From Gigantopelta aegis (lineage: Eukaryota > Mollusca > Gastropoda > Neomphalida > Peltospiridae), in NCBI RefSeq assembly GCF_016097555.1, contig NC_054712.1:36492806-36556805 (forward strand): a stretch of DNA of 64,000 nt. Reading direction: 5' to 3'. Shown one piece after another: positions 11,574-24,635 of the stretch. Below the pieces are notes generated by a model. The model was given only the letters and a program-made list of their open reading frames with translations. It made no database searches and was not told where the DNA came from. The first letter of the stretch is position 1, and each line of letters opens with the position of its first letter. The translations under genes and the position numbers were made by a program.

Positions 11574-11731
11574 GCCCCGTTCCACGAAGCGATCTTAGCC
11601 CTAAGATCAACTTAAGCGCATAGGGTAGCTATGCGCTTAAGGTAATCTTAAGACTAAGATCAACTTAAGTGCATAGGGTAGCTATGCGCTTAAGGTAATC
11701 TTAGGGCTAAGATCGCTTCGTGGAACAGGGC
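11574..11731. mobile_element. MITE-A, near-perfect palindrome
   Basis: 158 bp with ends GCCCCGTTCCACGAAGCGAT and, in reverse, GCCCTGTTCCACGAAGCGAT. The interior repeats GCATAGGGTAGCTATGCGC twice. CCTGG flanks both ends (11569-11573 and 11732-11736). It is inserted in R1. Confidence 0.88.
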
Positions 11732-11850
11732 CCTGGTCATCACCTAAGGGCAGCCAAACGTATGTCTTGAAATTATTAACACAACCATGTGTAGCCAAAA
11801 ATAACGCATGGTGTTCTCATCAATAGGTGTTAATATACCGCCTTAGTGTT

Positions 11851-12056
11851 TGCATTTGGCCATAGACAGGTGACAGGGCCACCTTATAATTTATGTTACA
11901 ACTCAGTGGAAATTAGAAACATGTAAATACCAGTCTGGATGGAAGGTGGTAGTCAAGACAAAAGTTAAAAAGGACAATGGAAATAAACACAAAGAAAATA
12001 AGACAACGGGGAAAAGTAATTATTTTTTATCCTTTTTTTTTTCATTACCTAAGTAG
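11851..12056. repeat. dispersed 110-bp block
   Basis: About 11898-12020 resembles 15897-16005, sharing AAACACAAAGAAAATA and CAACGGGGAAAA. Family unknown. Confidence 0.5.
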
Positions 12057-12290
12057 GAGGGCGGAGCGTAGCCCTGTAGCAAAGAGCTCGACGTCGATCG
12101 ATCCCCGTGGGTGGGCCCTTGGGGCTATTTCTAGTTACAGCCAATGAACCACAGCTGGTCTAACGAAAGACGTGGTATGTACTATTCTGCCTGTGGAATA
12201 ATGCATATTAAAAAATCTCTTGCTACTAATCAGAAAAAGTAGCCCATTGCGTAGCTACAGCCGGGTTTTTTCTCTCAGTACATTTATTTC
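12057..12290 (+). mobile_element. SINE-A, diverged and truncated
   Basis: Head and middle recognisable (GGCGGAGCGTAGCCC, GACGTGGTATGTACTATTCTG); the tail is lost where SINE-V begins. Confidence 0.65.
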
Positions 12291-12535
12291 ATTTGAACTT
12301 ATTTTCGTGCGTATATCCAATTAAGGTTCAAGCACGCTGTGCTGGGCACAAACCTCAGCTCTCTGGGATGTCTGTCCATGACAGTGGGTTAGTGGTTAGT
12401 GAGAGAGAAGAGTGCAGTGGCTTTATACATACACATTGAGTCGTTAAGACTCGCTCTGGGTGGAAGCCGGGCTGCGAACCCTGTACCTACCAGCCTCATG
12501 TCCGATGGCCTAACCACGACGCCACCAAGGCCGGT
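12289..12535 (-). mobile_element. SINE-V, reversed
   Basis: Starts with the reversed tail TTTCATTTGAACTTATTTTC and ends with the reversed head ACCAAGGCCGGT. Confidence 0.78.
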
Positions 12536-12689
12536 ATACTGTTACAAGATCGTGTTCATTGTATAAAGGACAATAAAGATTGAAGTGTTCGGAGTCTTTA
12601 ATTATATAGTATGTCCGCATCTGATATAAAACGTAAACACCTGATACTAAGACGATGTCTACAATGTAATAGTTGTTCTCTTCTAGTAC

Positions 12690-12850
12690 CCAGGCACTGG
12701 CGTAGGAAGCGGGAGGGGAGTGGCAGTGGGGCATGTGACCCCCACTTTTCAGATATTTTGCTTTATATTTGCTTTATAATAGTGTAAAAGTGTGTAAATA
12801 TAAAAGTGGGAGTAGGGGTAAAAAAAGGCAACTGAAATATGAAAAAAAAA
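12690..12850. repeat. dispersed repeat E
   Basis: Matches the reverse complement of 38993-39146: CACTTTTCAGATATTTTGCT and TATAATAGTGTAAAAGTGTG. Both are next to a 'GGCGTAGGAAGCGGG'-like end. Confidence 0.65.
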
Positions 12851-13940
12851 GGATTTATTAATGGATACAAATTTGGTATAATTAATAGCCAAAAACTAAA
12901 TTTGTTTTACAGTTTGCGTATATCCAATTGTTTTGTTTTTGTTTATTTAAATTTGTACGCAATTTAGACGGCTCTCTAATCTAAAACTATTTTAATGGGA
13001 CTATTAAGACAAATTTTGAACCAGATCTAAAATTAGTCCGAATTTAGAACCTTTTAATGGCGGGTTTATACGAGATGAAAACTTGGCTCACCATAAATTC
13101 AACTATATATTAAATTTATAATTAATAATAATTAATCACCAAGGTTTATTAAGGTACGTGTATATGTAAGGAGCGGGAAGTAAGGCAAGGTTCACAAGGT
13201 CCCAGATCACAGACATAGCAGTGTCAGGGATGGGAGCCCCAAATCACTACTGTACATACATGTATAATAAATATACAACACATATATCCATACACAAACG
13301 AATACGTACACACGTACCCGGATGTCCTCCGATACATACACCTATGTATATACATAGATTCACACATACATACACATACATATATGCAAAAAGGCATCAA
13401 TGTAAGTGGGTACAAGAGTAGTAAATATACATACATGTAATTGGTTTAATCTGGGATATTATAAAGAGAAGATAAGAAAGAGGAGAAAGTGGTAGAAGAC
13501 GAGATAAGGTTATACGTGAGGTGTATGCTTATTTTTGCTTGTTTTCCGCTATCTCCAAACAGGCCATAGACAAGAACAAACTTAAGCTAACATCATTAAT
13601 TTCATTTAATCGTTATCATTAAATAAATTAGCCCATGGAGCCCATGGCGCCTATGGAGCCCATTGTTTATTAAACATTTCGTATTTGCAATTTTTATATA
13701 AAATAAATCTTTCTATTTCAAACATTTGCTTCAACAGATTTTTAACAACTTTGATTTCTAAATATTTTCTTTGTATCTTAGTTCCATGTACGTGCACTTA
13801 TATTGCTGTCTGGAATGGCCCATCTTTTATATCTACCCTCTACAAAAATATAATGGACAACCCCTGCATGCGCGAAAGGTCCTTCAAAGCCTCTTTCGTC
13901 TCTTTGCATTGTACTCACAAATAATCGGAAAGATTAGCCT
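12851..13940. other. intergenic with CA/TA-rich patches
   Basis: 13240-13435 is degenerate ACATACATA text. No gene is recognised. Confidence 0.5.
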
Positions 13941-14029
13941 ATTGCATGGCGGCATATAACAAAAAAGATCAAAGCTTTTTAATACTGTTATGAAGCTTTG
14001 ATCTATTTTGTCATATGCCGCCATGCAAT
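13941..14029. repeat. hairpin inside a SINE-like region
   Basis: ATTGCATGGCGGCATATAAC with AAGATCAAAGCTT is followed, after about 12 bp, by its inverse AAGCTTTGATCT with GTCATATGCCGCCATGCAAT. Arms are about 37 bp. Confidence 0.85.
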
Positions 14030-14200
14030 CTTTTATATGCAGCATCCTACAGACTTGATAGTACATACCACGGCTTTTGCTACACCAGTTATCGTGCACT
14101 GCCTGGAACGAGAAATAGCCCAATGGGCCCACTGACGGAATCGATCCTAGACCGACCACGCAGTAGGCGGGTGCTTTATCATAGGGCTACGTCGCGCCCC
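14030..14200 (-). mobile_element. SINE-A head half, reversed
   Basis: From CTTTTATATGCAGCATCCTA to GGGCTACGTCGCGCCCC. Confidence 0.7.
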
Positions 14201-14966
14201 GAAAAGTACACTGGATACAGTTAAGAGGTGAAATTATTTACACCATAAAAGAAATATAAGAACTGAAGAATTTAACTTTTGTGATTAAACATTTTAAACA
14301 GACTTTTCATTTCAGTACTAACCCACATTGCTACATTAACATAAAATCTACAAAAACTACGTTTCAGTACACAGTAGTATGTACTTTATCACCACCTCTG
14401 TCCACCCCTACCCCCACCCCCACATCATTTTGGGCGTAAAACTTTATGAATGTCCCCAATGTACGTACACCCTGAGGGGTGGTTGTTGATAATACATACT
14501 TTGCGTAAAATGAACCAGTGTGTTATGAAATCAGTCACATTCTATCATTTTAGGGGGTTGTATGTGCTTTACCAATAAACTACACGACTTATATATCAAA
14601 GGTCGTGGTATGTACGGGTTTTTTCTACGGGAATGTACATATAAAAGATCCATTGCATTGTATTCGTTATTAGTAAACTATATGACTGCAGTGGATTTCA
14701 TCTTTCTCTCTTTCGGACAAGTGTCACAATACCATATGTAACTGTAGTTAAAATGTGCAGAGATGTTAACAAAATATTCCTTCACCATATTTTTATACTT
14801 ACTTTCATCAAAGACAGGGCAGAACAAAACATGTATTTTCATATACCAATGGTATGGAACTGTCTTGGACGGAAACAATCACAATGATCGGGCCCTGGCT
14901 ACTGGACTACATCCATCGAGTCGAGTCGTCAAAAATCGCTCTGGCTGGGAACCGATACCAGTGTAG
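14201..14966. other. intergenic with SINE scraps
   Basis: A SINE-body scrap (AAGGTCGTGGTATGTACG) lies at about 14598. No gene. Confidence 0.5.
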
Positions 14967-15562
14967 CATTTGATTTGCACTCCCCAAGAATATGTACTCC
15001 CCAGTCATTATTATACATACAATTTGCACTCCCCCAGTTATTATTATACATATAATACGCACTCTCCTTGAATTATGTGCACTCCCCTAGTTATTGTTAT
15101 ACATATGATATGCACTCTCCACTACTATGTTTAAATACTGAATACATTAATTGTCTCTTAAAAGAACTTTGGATTAATAATAATTCAAATGCTATTCAAT
15201 GAATATAATCCACATTCATTTGCAAGGGCGGACCCAGGAACGTTTTGGCCTCCTTAGGTCCGCCCCTGATTCACATACCCATTTAGATTCGCCACTCAGA
15301 TTTATGTAAACGTTTACAAAATGTACTGGCTATACAAACATGAAAAACACTATAACAAATAACATTATGTGAGTACTTAAAAAAATATTATTGCCTACAT
15401 GTCATATAGACTAGGGGAATGTATATTATTCAGAGGGAGTGCATATTATACATATAATATAGACTGGGGGAGTGTATATTACATGTATAATATGCACTGG
15501 GGAGTGGTTATGCTACATATAATGTTGATGGGGGAGTGGAAATCCAGGGGGTCCAAATTATA
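14967..15562. repeat. fold-back of about 40-bp units (GCACTCCCC repeats)
   Basis: 14975-15120 holds about four degenerate units with GCACTCCCC and TTATACATATAAT. 15405-15560 holds similar units in the opposite orientation (GGGGGAGTG with TATTATACATATAATA). About 280 bp separates the arms. Confidence 0.65.
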
Positions 15563-15574
15563 TGTGACACCGTG

Positions 15575-15650
15575 GTGCGAACCCTGTACCTACCAGCCTT
15601 ATGTCCAATGGTTTAACCACTATACCACTGGGGGGGGGGGGGGGGGGGGG
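15575..15650 (-). mobile_element. SINE-V head fragment ending in poly-G
   Basis: GTGCGAACCCTGTACCTACC to AACCACTATACCACTGG, then about 22 G at 15629-15650. Confidence 0.65.
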
Positions 15651-16070
15651 GTCGAGTCATGATACCTTACACATATCTGCTCGACGTAAGAAGAAAAAAA
15701 AACTGACACACCTCCACATCCGAAACCTGAATTCGTTCACGCCTCAGTGAATCAAGGCCACGCATCATCGTATAACAGTATTATACTGGGTGAATTAATG
15801 TCTCGCTGTAGCTAGCAAAAAGGCAGTTCGTTTATCGCTGCAGGCATTGCCTCAAGTGGTAACCGTGCCACGTCGTAATTTGGGAGAAGTTAATTGAAAT
15901 GTAAAACACAAAAGTGCCAGTCGGAACGAAAGGTGGTAGTAAAGACAAAGATCACAAGACAATGGAAGTAAACACAAAGAAAATACACCAACGGGGAAAA
16001 AGTAATAACTTTCTGTTGTTTCTCCTCACCTGGGTCTCAACTATACGTTAGTTTCTTCAGCAAATATATA
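15651..16070. other. intergenic
   Basis: Includes the second copy of the dispersed 110-bp block at 15897-16005. No gene. Confidence 0.5.
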
Positions 16071-17667
<1,597 letters not shown>

Positions 17668-17763
17668 TACCTGAGTGTTTTTCGATATCGTCAATATCAT
17701 ATATTAGGAATACAAATTGTATTATGCGAGCCATTTTCAGGTTCTGTCGCAAGTGACTGGATA

Positions 17764-17895
17764 AAGGCCGTGGTATGTGGGAAAATGCATATAAAATATA
17801 CCTTGCTGCAGTCATAATTACCAAATGTTTGACATCCAACAGCCGATGATTAATTAATCAATGTGCACTAGTGGTGTTGTTAAACAAAACACACA
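17764..17895 (+). mobile_element. SINE fragment with alternative tail
   Basis: AAAGGCCGTGGTATGTGG then CAATGTGCACTAGTGGTGTT and GTTAAACAAAACAC. This tail differs from the CGTTAAATAAAACA tail of SINE-A. Confidence 0.65.
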
Positions 17896-17947
17896 AATAA
17901 ACTGTCGCAAGTGCTATGTCACGTTCATTTTCTATGATGATTATTTT

Positions 17948-18115
17948 CTCATGTTCATGTCCTGTTGTGTGTGCTATGTTATGTTCATGTCCTGTTGTGT
18001 GTGCTATGTTATGTTCATGTCCTGTTGTGTGTGCTATGTCATGTTCAGCTTAAGTCGTGTGTGCTAGGTCATGTTCAGCTTATGTTGTGTGTGCTATGTT
18101 AAGCTAATGTTTTGG
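17948..18115. repeat. 30-bp tandem repeat, about 5 copies
   Basis: The unit contains GTTCATGTCCTGTTGTGTGT then GCTATGTTAT. The first three copies are nearly identical and the later ones diverge. Confidence 0.85.
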
Positions 18116-18119
18116 TGTG

Positions 18120-19545
18120 TGTGTTGTGACAGTGCCATGTTCACGTTCAACATTCTGTTGGTTAGCTTAGCTTAGTAACTGGTTTAACGTGTCCATAGTC
18201 CATATACCTCTAGGGTTTCGAACACGCCTATCCCGAGTTCGGCCGGATGTCTGACTCAGGACAGGGATATTCTGTTGCAAATATTTGTTAACTGTATAGT
18301 TAATCAAAGTTCATAAATCTTGCTATCGTTTATGTTGAGGCCACATTCACTTTATTCACCAATTAACCTTACGTCTGATTACAATGTCTTTTGTTACTGG
18401 ACTTTATCCTGGATAACTTACAATGATGTTTGTATCTGCAATATTGTTAATCCATGATGCCTGCATTAGGGCAATCCTGTAGATTTTCAAAGGCAGCTGA
18501 AAGGCGGAATTTGATCACCGTAACATATAATTAAATACATGTACATCCAAAATCAGTGTGATTATGCTTGCACTTTGGTCGTATATGCCACATACAACAT
18601 TATTATGAATTAAAATTGTATCTACAAATACAAATTACATGTTGGATACTTTGCTTCAATTAAAAACATTTCAAAACAGATATTTGTTTTCCAAGAAAAT
18701 TCACCAAAACAATGTCATGTTTATTATTATAATTATAGTACACATAATTAGCAAACCATACAAACATTAATGTTACTGCAATTCCTATTTATATATACAG
18801 ACACCATTCTTGTCTGTTGCCAAATGGTTCGTTGCATGCAGTACTAAATGTTTTTCTTAAATAGACCGGGCTCTCACAAAGACAAAAGTCATATTATTTT
18901 TTTAGGATTCAAGCACATAAAAATATTGACATAATGTATGCTCTATTGTACTTCGCATTTGTAATTTCTATCACAGACCAACACCAAAGAATACATATGT
19001 GTTGTATTTGGCACATACGACCTGTGTCAGACTGTGTCAGATATAACGAACTGTATTTAAAAAGGGTGTATCTACCACACACGACCAGTCGTGGTCAATA
19101 ATAATGGACAGCAAGCAAATCGGAGGAAAGTCGTATGTGTCAGTTACGTCTATTTTCGTGCAAATTGGTATCTGTGATTCACTTACGACCATTTAAATCC
19201 TTCTGTATAAGCGATGCAATTAGAGACACAGCTACGATTTTTTTGTGACAATATGACAAATATTTTGTACAAAGTTTAACTTTAATCCTATATCAAAGAA
19301 TTATGGAGGCCATTACATTTAACTTTGATCACATATTTATTAAAGATCACAGTATGGGATCATTGGATTAATACTAATCACAACAACGAGCATGAAATCA
19401 CCTTTGCGCAACTAAGCCCCAATTACATTACTTCTATTCACTATAATATTATTGTTTATATAATACAATGTTTTGATATTGGTTTGAGACACAAAATAAT
19501 AGGGATTGTCCCACTATTAACTGGGGATGTCACGTTTTCATACTG
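18120..19545. other. long intergenic stretch
   Basis: AT-rich, with scattered degenerate 'CATACGACC/GGTCGTATG' words. No gene or known repeat could be supported. Confidence 0.4.
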
Positions 19546-19623
19546 TAGGCAAACTGAGTGTAGGCATACTGGGTTGTAGGCAAAATGGCTGTAGGCAAAG
19601 TGGGTTGTAGGCAGAATGGGAGG
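19546..19623. repeat. short tandem repeat GTAGGCAAAnTGGGTT
   Basis: About five imperfect units of 16-18 bp immediately before the SINE insertion. Confidence 0.8.
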
Positions 19624-19653
19624 GAACCTAATCGGGGATGGCGATTCCGAATA

Positions 19654-20054
19654 AAGTAAAAAAAAGTTTGTTTTATTTAACGACGCCACTAGAGCACATT
19701 GATTTTTTATCTTATCATCGGCTATTGGACGTCAAACATATGGTCATTCTGACACTGTTTTTAGAGGAAACCCGCTGTCACCACATAGGCTACTCTTTTA
19801 CGACAGGCAGCAAGGGATCTTTTATTTGCGCTTCCCACAGGCAGGATAGCACAAACCATGGCCTTTGTTGAACCAGTTATGGATCACTGGTCGGTGCAAG
19901 TGGTTTACACCTACCCATTGAGCCTTGCGGGGCACTCACTCAGGGTTTGGAGTCAGTATCTGGATTAAAAATCCCATGCCTCGACTGGGATCCGAACCCA
20001 GTACCTACCAGCCTGTAGAACGATGGCCTAACCACGACACCACCGAGGCCGGTC
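19654..20054 (-). mobile_element. SINE-B, full length, 13-bp TSD
   Basis: Reversed tail at the left and reversed tRNA-like head (CACCGAGGCCGGT) at the right. GCGATTCCGAATA is present exactly at 19641-19653 and 20055-20067, so this is a clean retroposition event. Confidence 0.92.
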
Positions 20055-20175
20055 GCGATTCCGAATATGCAAAAAAGACATTTTAGGTCGTATCTGCCAC
20101 TTACGACCTTTTAGCTCTCACGCGACGATATACATAAGATACTTTGTATTACTGAGTGTGCAAGTTTCAATATCA

Positions 20176-20575
20176 GTTTCTCGTTCCAACCAGTGCACCA
20201 CAACTGGTCAAAGGCCGTGGTGTGTGCTTTCCTGTCTGTGAGAAAATCCATATAAAAGATCCCTTGCTGCATTAGGAACAATCCTCCGCCACCTACCGAC
20301 CCGGTCAGACTGTTTGTGTTCTTTTCTCCCACCCACCCCAACCTTTTCCTGTCCTGGACGAAGGAGCCGGCCGAGGCCGGCACCTGTGCCCATGACAGGC
20401 GTGCACTAAAACAACATGCTCTGAATGTGAACGTTAATCCCTATAACATAACAATAGGAAAATTTTTAGCGGGTTTCCTCTGATGACTACGAGTCTGAAT
20501 TACCCGTTTAATGTTTGACATCCAATAGACGATGATTAATTAATCAATGTGCTCTAGTGATATCGTTAAACAAAA
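20176..20575 (+). mobile_element. SINE body interrupted by SINE-G
   Basis: SINE middle at 20176-20270, a SINE-G segment at about 20275-20465 (CCTGTCCTGGACGAAGGAGC, CATGACAGGCGTGCACTA), then the SINE 3' end at 20500-20575. Confidence 0.65.
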
Positions 20576-20843
20576 ACTTCACGAGATGAGATATAAATCA
20601 TATTTGACTAAAAACATGAAATTTTCTATTTATTATATAACTTTTGGCAATTTACCTTTATTTTTAAAATGCCAGCAGCAAAATAGTTCCGGCTTTCTTA
20701 CAGTGAAGATAACACTTTCTACAGTGACGATAACACATTTTAGAGTGAAATTTTCACTCTAAAATGTGTTATCGTCAGTGAGTGACTGATAACACTTTTA
20801 TTTCACTGATATTTTAAGATATTTCACTAAATGTTATATAATA
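20576..20843 (+). repeat. repeat F, copy 1
   Basis: Shared with 57957-58338: GAAATTTTCTATTTATTATA, GCAGCAAAATAGTTCCGGCT and an end CTAAATGTTATATAATAAA. It contains the palindrome TTTTAGAGTGAAATTTTCAC and its inverse. Confidence 0.8.
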
Positions 20844-21429
20844 AAGTTATGCATTAAAATATTAACTTCGATAGAATGCAGTGGGCTTTTGATATTCTGG
20901 CTTCGGTGTCGAAGCTGAGGGCATATTAAAAAAATTATGGTCAACACCAGACTTAAAAATTCAAACTACATTAATAGTTTTCAATACCCATATCAATGTA
21001 GAATATGAAACAAGTATACATTTTTTAAGTCTTCCATTTAATGACTTTGTATCCAATTTTCTCAGTAAAAGTGGAAAGAATATCAATATATTTTGATGTC
21101 GGATGGAATGCAAATTAATACACACGAGCGTATACCAATTACATAGCATAGCATAGCATAGCATAGCATAGCATAATTTATTCAAACAATGTCAGTTCTC
21201 CATTTACAATTAAATAAAGTTTGTTAAAAGTTTACCTGATATAAATTAAAATAACCCTGCAGGGCTCGAAATAGCGGCCATCCGGAATGTGAAAAGCAGT
21301 CCATTGTGTAGACTACGCCGGTAAAAACAAAAATTAAACTTAAACTTAAAAAAAGAAAGAAAAAAAAAAGAGTAAATAAATATCGCAGGTCAATTTTCAA
21401 GATAAAACATTATGTAAGAAAGGAAAGAA
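20844..21429. other. intergenic with (GCATA)n
   Basis: (GCATA)n at about 21144-21175. No gene. Confidence 0.6.
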
Positions 21430-21745
21430 ATGTTTTATTTAACGACGCACTCAACACATTTTATTTACAGTTATATGGCGTCGGACATATGGTTAAGGAC
21501 CACACAGATATAGAGGGAGGAAACCCGCTGTCGCCACTTCATGGGCTACTCTTTTCGATTAGCAAGGGATCTTTTATATGTGACATCTCATAGACAGGAT
21601 AGTACATACTACGGCCTTTGTTACACCAGTTGTGGAGCACTGGCTGGAACGAAAAATAGTCCAATGGACACACTGACGGGAATCGATCCTAGGTCGATCG
21701 CGCATCAGGCGAGCGCTGTACCACTGAGTTACGTCCTGCCCCAAA
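21430..21745 (-). mobile_element. SINE-A, reversed, near full length
   Basis: ATGTTTTATTTAACGACGCA at the left and the reversed head CTGAGTTACGTCCTGCCCC at the right. Confidence 0.82.
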
Positions 21746-21887
21746 TTTATGTAGGAAGTTATTTATAATTTTCTATTTATTTCAGGCTGAGTTCGTGATT
21801 CTGTCATATTTTAATTTCATAATGCTCTAAAATATACTAGTATATACCAGGTCCTAATTTTACATACAGTCCCAAACCCTCCATTCA

Positions 21888-22146
21888 CATTGGCTATTGG
21901 GTATCAAACATTTGGTAATTTTGATATATAGTCCTAGAGAGGAAACCCGCAAAAAAATTCATTAGTATCAAGAGATCTTTTATATGCACCATCCCACAGA
22001 CAGGACAGCACATACAAGGGCCATTGATATACCAATCGTGGTGCACTGGTTGGAACGAGAAACAGCCCAATGAGCCCACCGCCGGGAATCGATCCTAGGT
22101 CGATCGCGCATCAGGCGAGCGCTGTACCACTGGACTACGTCCAACC
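21888..22146 (-). mobile_element. SINE-A variant with alternative tail, reversed
   Basis: GGCTATTGGGTATCAAACAT at the left and the reversed head near CTGGACTACGTCCAACCCC. Confidence 0.75.
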
Positions 22147-22638
22147 CCTTATATGGACGAAGACAAAATAATAATTTTAAAATTCATCCTCGAGTGGGGA
22201 TAGGGTGGAAGCACAAAACTCCTCCGCCCCAGGTTCCTGCTGACTTGCTGCCCCCTCTCCAACTCTGAAGATAATACACTTACCCCACCCCATTAAAAAT
22301 CACAAAGGAATATATACAGACGCCTCTGTGACTTTGGGGATTGACTTATTCCCCTAGCATTCCCAAAGGAATTCAAATGTTTGTTTCGCAATTGCGTGGT
22401 GATCACGTTTTATTTACTTGGTGATTATTTATTGTCGACAAAGTACAATTTACAGCAAGCACTAAATATATAATGTATACATAAACGCAGGGACCACCGC
22501 TCTGTTTGCTTCAGTTAATAGTCAGCCTTTATCTCGGAAATGACTTTCCTATGAATCGGGAAATAACATTTCTTGCGTAGAAGAGTTATACCAGTGTAGA
22601 TTGTGTATATTATAATATACCACTGAAAGCTAGGCAAA

Positions 22639-22672
<34 letters not shown>

Positions 22673-22690
22673 CCCCAACATATTATTGTA
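22147..22690. other. intergenic
   Basis: No gene. Poly-A patches near 22636-22672. Confidence 0.5.
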
Positions 22691-22693
22691 TAT

Positions 22694-23222
22694 ACAGTGA
22701 AACCTCTCAAACCGGACCCTCTGTAAACCGGAATCCCATCAAAACCGGACGTTTTTTCATGGCCCCTTTTTAAATATCTGTACAGAAGAGAACCTCTCTA
22801 AACCGGATACCTCTTAAAGGTAGTACTAAACCAAATAATTTCCGGCTGGGTCAAAGTCCTGTGATTGGTTATAATAGTTTCATCTGGGTAAAAAAAAAAT
22901 CCAATTTTATTTCATTTAGTACAATGTGTCAAGTAGCCTTGTGCTTGAAACATGTATGGGGTACCTGTAAAAAAAAAAAGTACTCGAATTTTGTGCGGAA
23001 CTAGGATAGTCATAGACGCTACCCGTAATTTCAAAAATGAGCAGCTTGACCCCCAATTTCTTCTGATTCACTTTAAGTGTGAGGAGTGACAGTATTTATA
23101 TCCGTGGCGTTTATGTCGACTGATACGCTGCAGGTAGGAATTTTAGCTACATATGTTACTATTGTCGTCTGTGGGATTTGATTTGGTAGTATACACCCTA
23201 AAACCGGACTTTTTACATGGTC
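22694..23222. mobile_element. pogo-like MITE remains
   Basis: Begins TA-CAGTGAAACCTCTCAAACC, with repeated AACCGGA words at 22700-22810. AAACCGGACTTTTTACATGG at about 23203 may be its other part. CAGTGAAACCTC-type ends at TA are typical of pogo/Tigger-like families. A TTAA-MITE end (TTAAAGGTAGTACTAAACC) lies inside at about 22815. Confidence 0.6.
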
Positions 23223-23545
23223 CACCGGCCTCGGTGGCGTCGTGGCAGGCCATCGGTCTACAGGCTGGTAGGTACTGGGTTCGGATCCCAGTCGAGGCAT
23301 GGGATTTTTAATCCAGATACCGACTCCAAACCCTGAGTGAGTGCTCCGCAAGGCTCAGTGGGTAGGTGTAAACCACTTGCACCGACCAGTGATCCATAGC
23401 TGGTTCAATAAAGGCCATGGTTTGTGCTATCATGCCTGTGGGAAGCGCAAATAAAAGATCCCTTGCTGCTAATCGGAAGAGTAGCCCACGTAGTGGCGAC
23501 AGTGGGTTTCCTCTCAAAATCTGTGTGGTCCTTAACCATATATAT
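23223..23545 (+). mobile_element. SINE-B, truncated tail
   Basis: CACCGGCCTCGGTGGCGTCG to GTGTGGTCCTTAACCATATA; the tail is replaced by TA-rich DNA. Confidence 0.85.
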
Positions 23546-23632
23546 ATTATGACATGCTAGTACTATGTTCCTTAGAAATGTATAGAAGATACTGAATTCT
23601 ATCCCAAATTTTATATTTACTTACCATAACTA

Positions 23633-23634
23633 TA

Positions 23635-23711
<77 letters not shown>

Positions 23712-23819
23712 GTGTATGTGTATGTGTATGTGTATGTATATATATATATATATTTATTACCCCAGCGGTCACTCATAACAGGGAAAATAAAAATCATAAT
23801 TTCTCACTGAGAAATTATG
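23633..23819. repeat. (TG)n(TA)n tract and a small hairpin
   Basis: TG/TA dinucleotides at 23633-23752. 23793-23819 is a palindrome, CATAATTTCTC-ACTGAGAAATTATG. Confidence 0.85.
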
Positions 23820-24322
23820 ATGCATTGGTCTAACGAACAATACTATTGGACAATTTGACGCTTACAAACCAATGACTTTGTCGGTACTAAATATGACGTC
23901 ATCACGATTTGACAAACACACAAAATGACGTCATGTAGTTTAAAGAGTTTGCCTTTACGGGTCTCTGTTTTTGGTGTTAAATTAATAACAAAATATCATT
24001 TTAATGCAATTCATTATAAATTTGGAGCAGAATAAAGAGAACTTGTGTTTTTAAAAATTATCTATGAACGTGATTAAATTACAACGTTATAGTAATTCTC
24101 AGAACAGTGCGTAAAGTGGTTTACATCGTTCCTATACAGGTTGGCCTTCGTGCATGTGCGTCGAAATTAAAGGCTTTTAGAGAACAATAGCTGAGGTAAT
24201 AAATAGAATAACAAACTCAGTACCAGTTATTATCAAATTTATGTCCCTCGCTAAAGCTCGTGACAACTGAAAATTATTTCACTCGGGACATATATTTTAT
24301 AATAATTGGTAACTCGTTTATT

Positions 24323-24381
<59 letters not shown>

Positions 24382-24405
24382 GCACACAGTATATATATAC
24401 TTTTT
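23820..24405. other. intergenic with (TA)n
   Basis: (TA)n at about 24326-24375. No gene. Confidence 0.55.
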
Positions 24406-24575
24406 TACACAGCTCTTTACACTGTTTTATTTGAACTTTTGATTTTTTATATTGATGTTGATCTTCACATCATTGATGCATTTACCTTAGTTCGACACGT
24501 AATAGCCGATGTACTATTTTTGTTTTTAGTATATTTTATGCTGTGGTGTCGTTAAGCATTCATTTATTTATTTAT
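24406..24575 (+). mobile_element. SINE-D copy
   Basis: GCTCTTTACACTG start and GTGGTGTCGTTAAGCATTCA end. Confidence 0.6.
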
Positions 24576-24635
24576 TAGGCATTTTCTCATTAATTGGCCA
24601 CGGTGTCCCTTCGTTTGTCTTGGTACGCTAAATGC

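Larger units (their letters stand above)
10533..11850 (+). repeat. R1 repeat copy carrying two inserted MITEs
   Basis: R1 text resumes after each insertion: GAGAACAATACATGAGTGC before 10552, ATGTATCTAACGAGCGAAAG after 11291, and TCATCACCTAAGGGCAGCC after 11736. Other copies are at 28890-29365, 30290-31325 (minus) and 32563-32990. The R1 head is itself an inverted repeat built on TTAGATACCATTTATCTCAC. No ORF. Confidence 0.8.

Noticed and set aside
23224-23300. tRNA genes suggested by box A/box B-like heads
   Set aside because: The heads are embedded in SINE copies with a common body and tail, and the cloverleaf is not followed by tRNA-like flanks.
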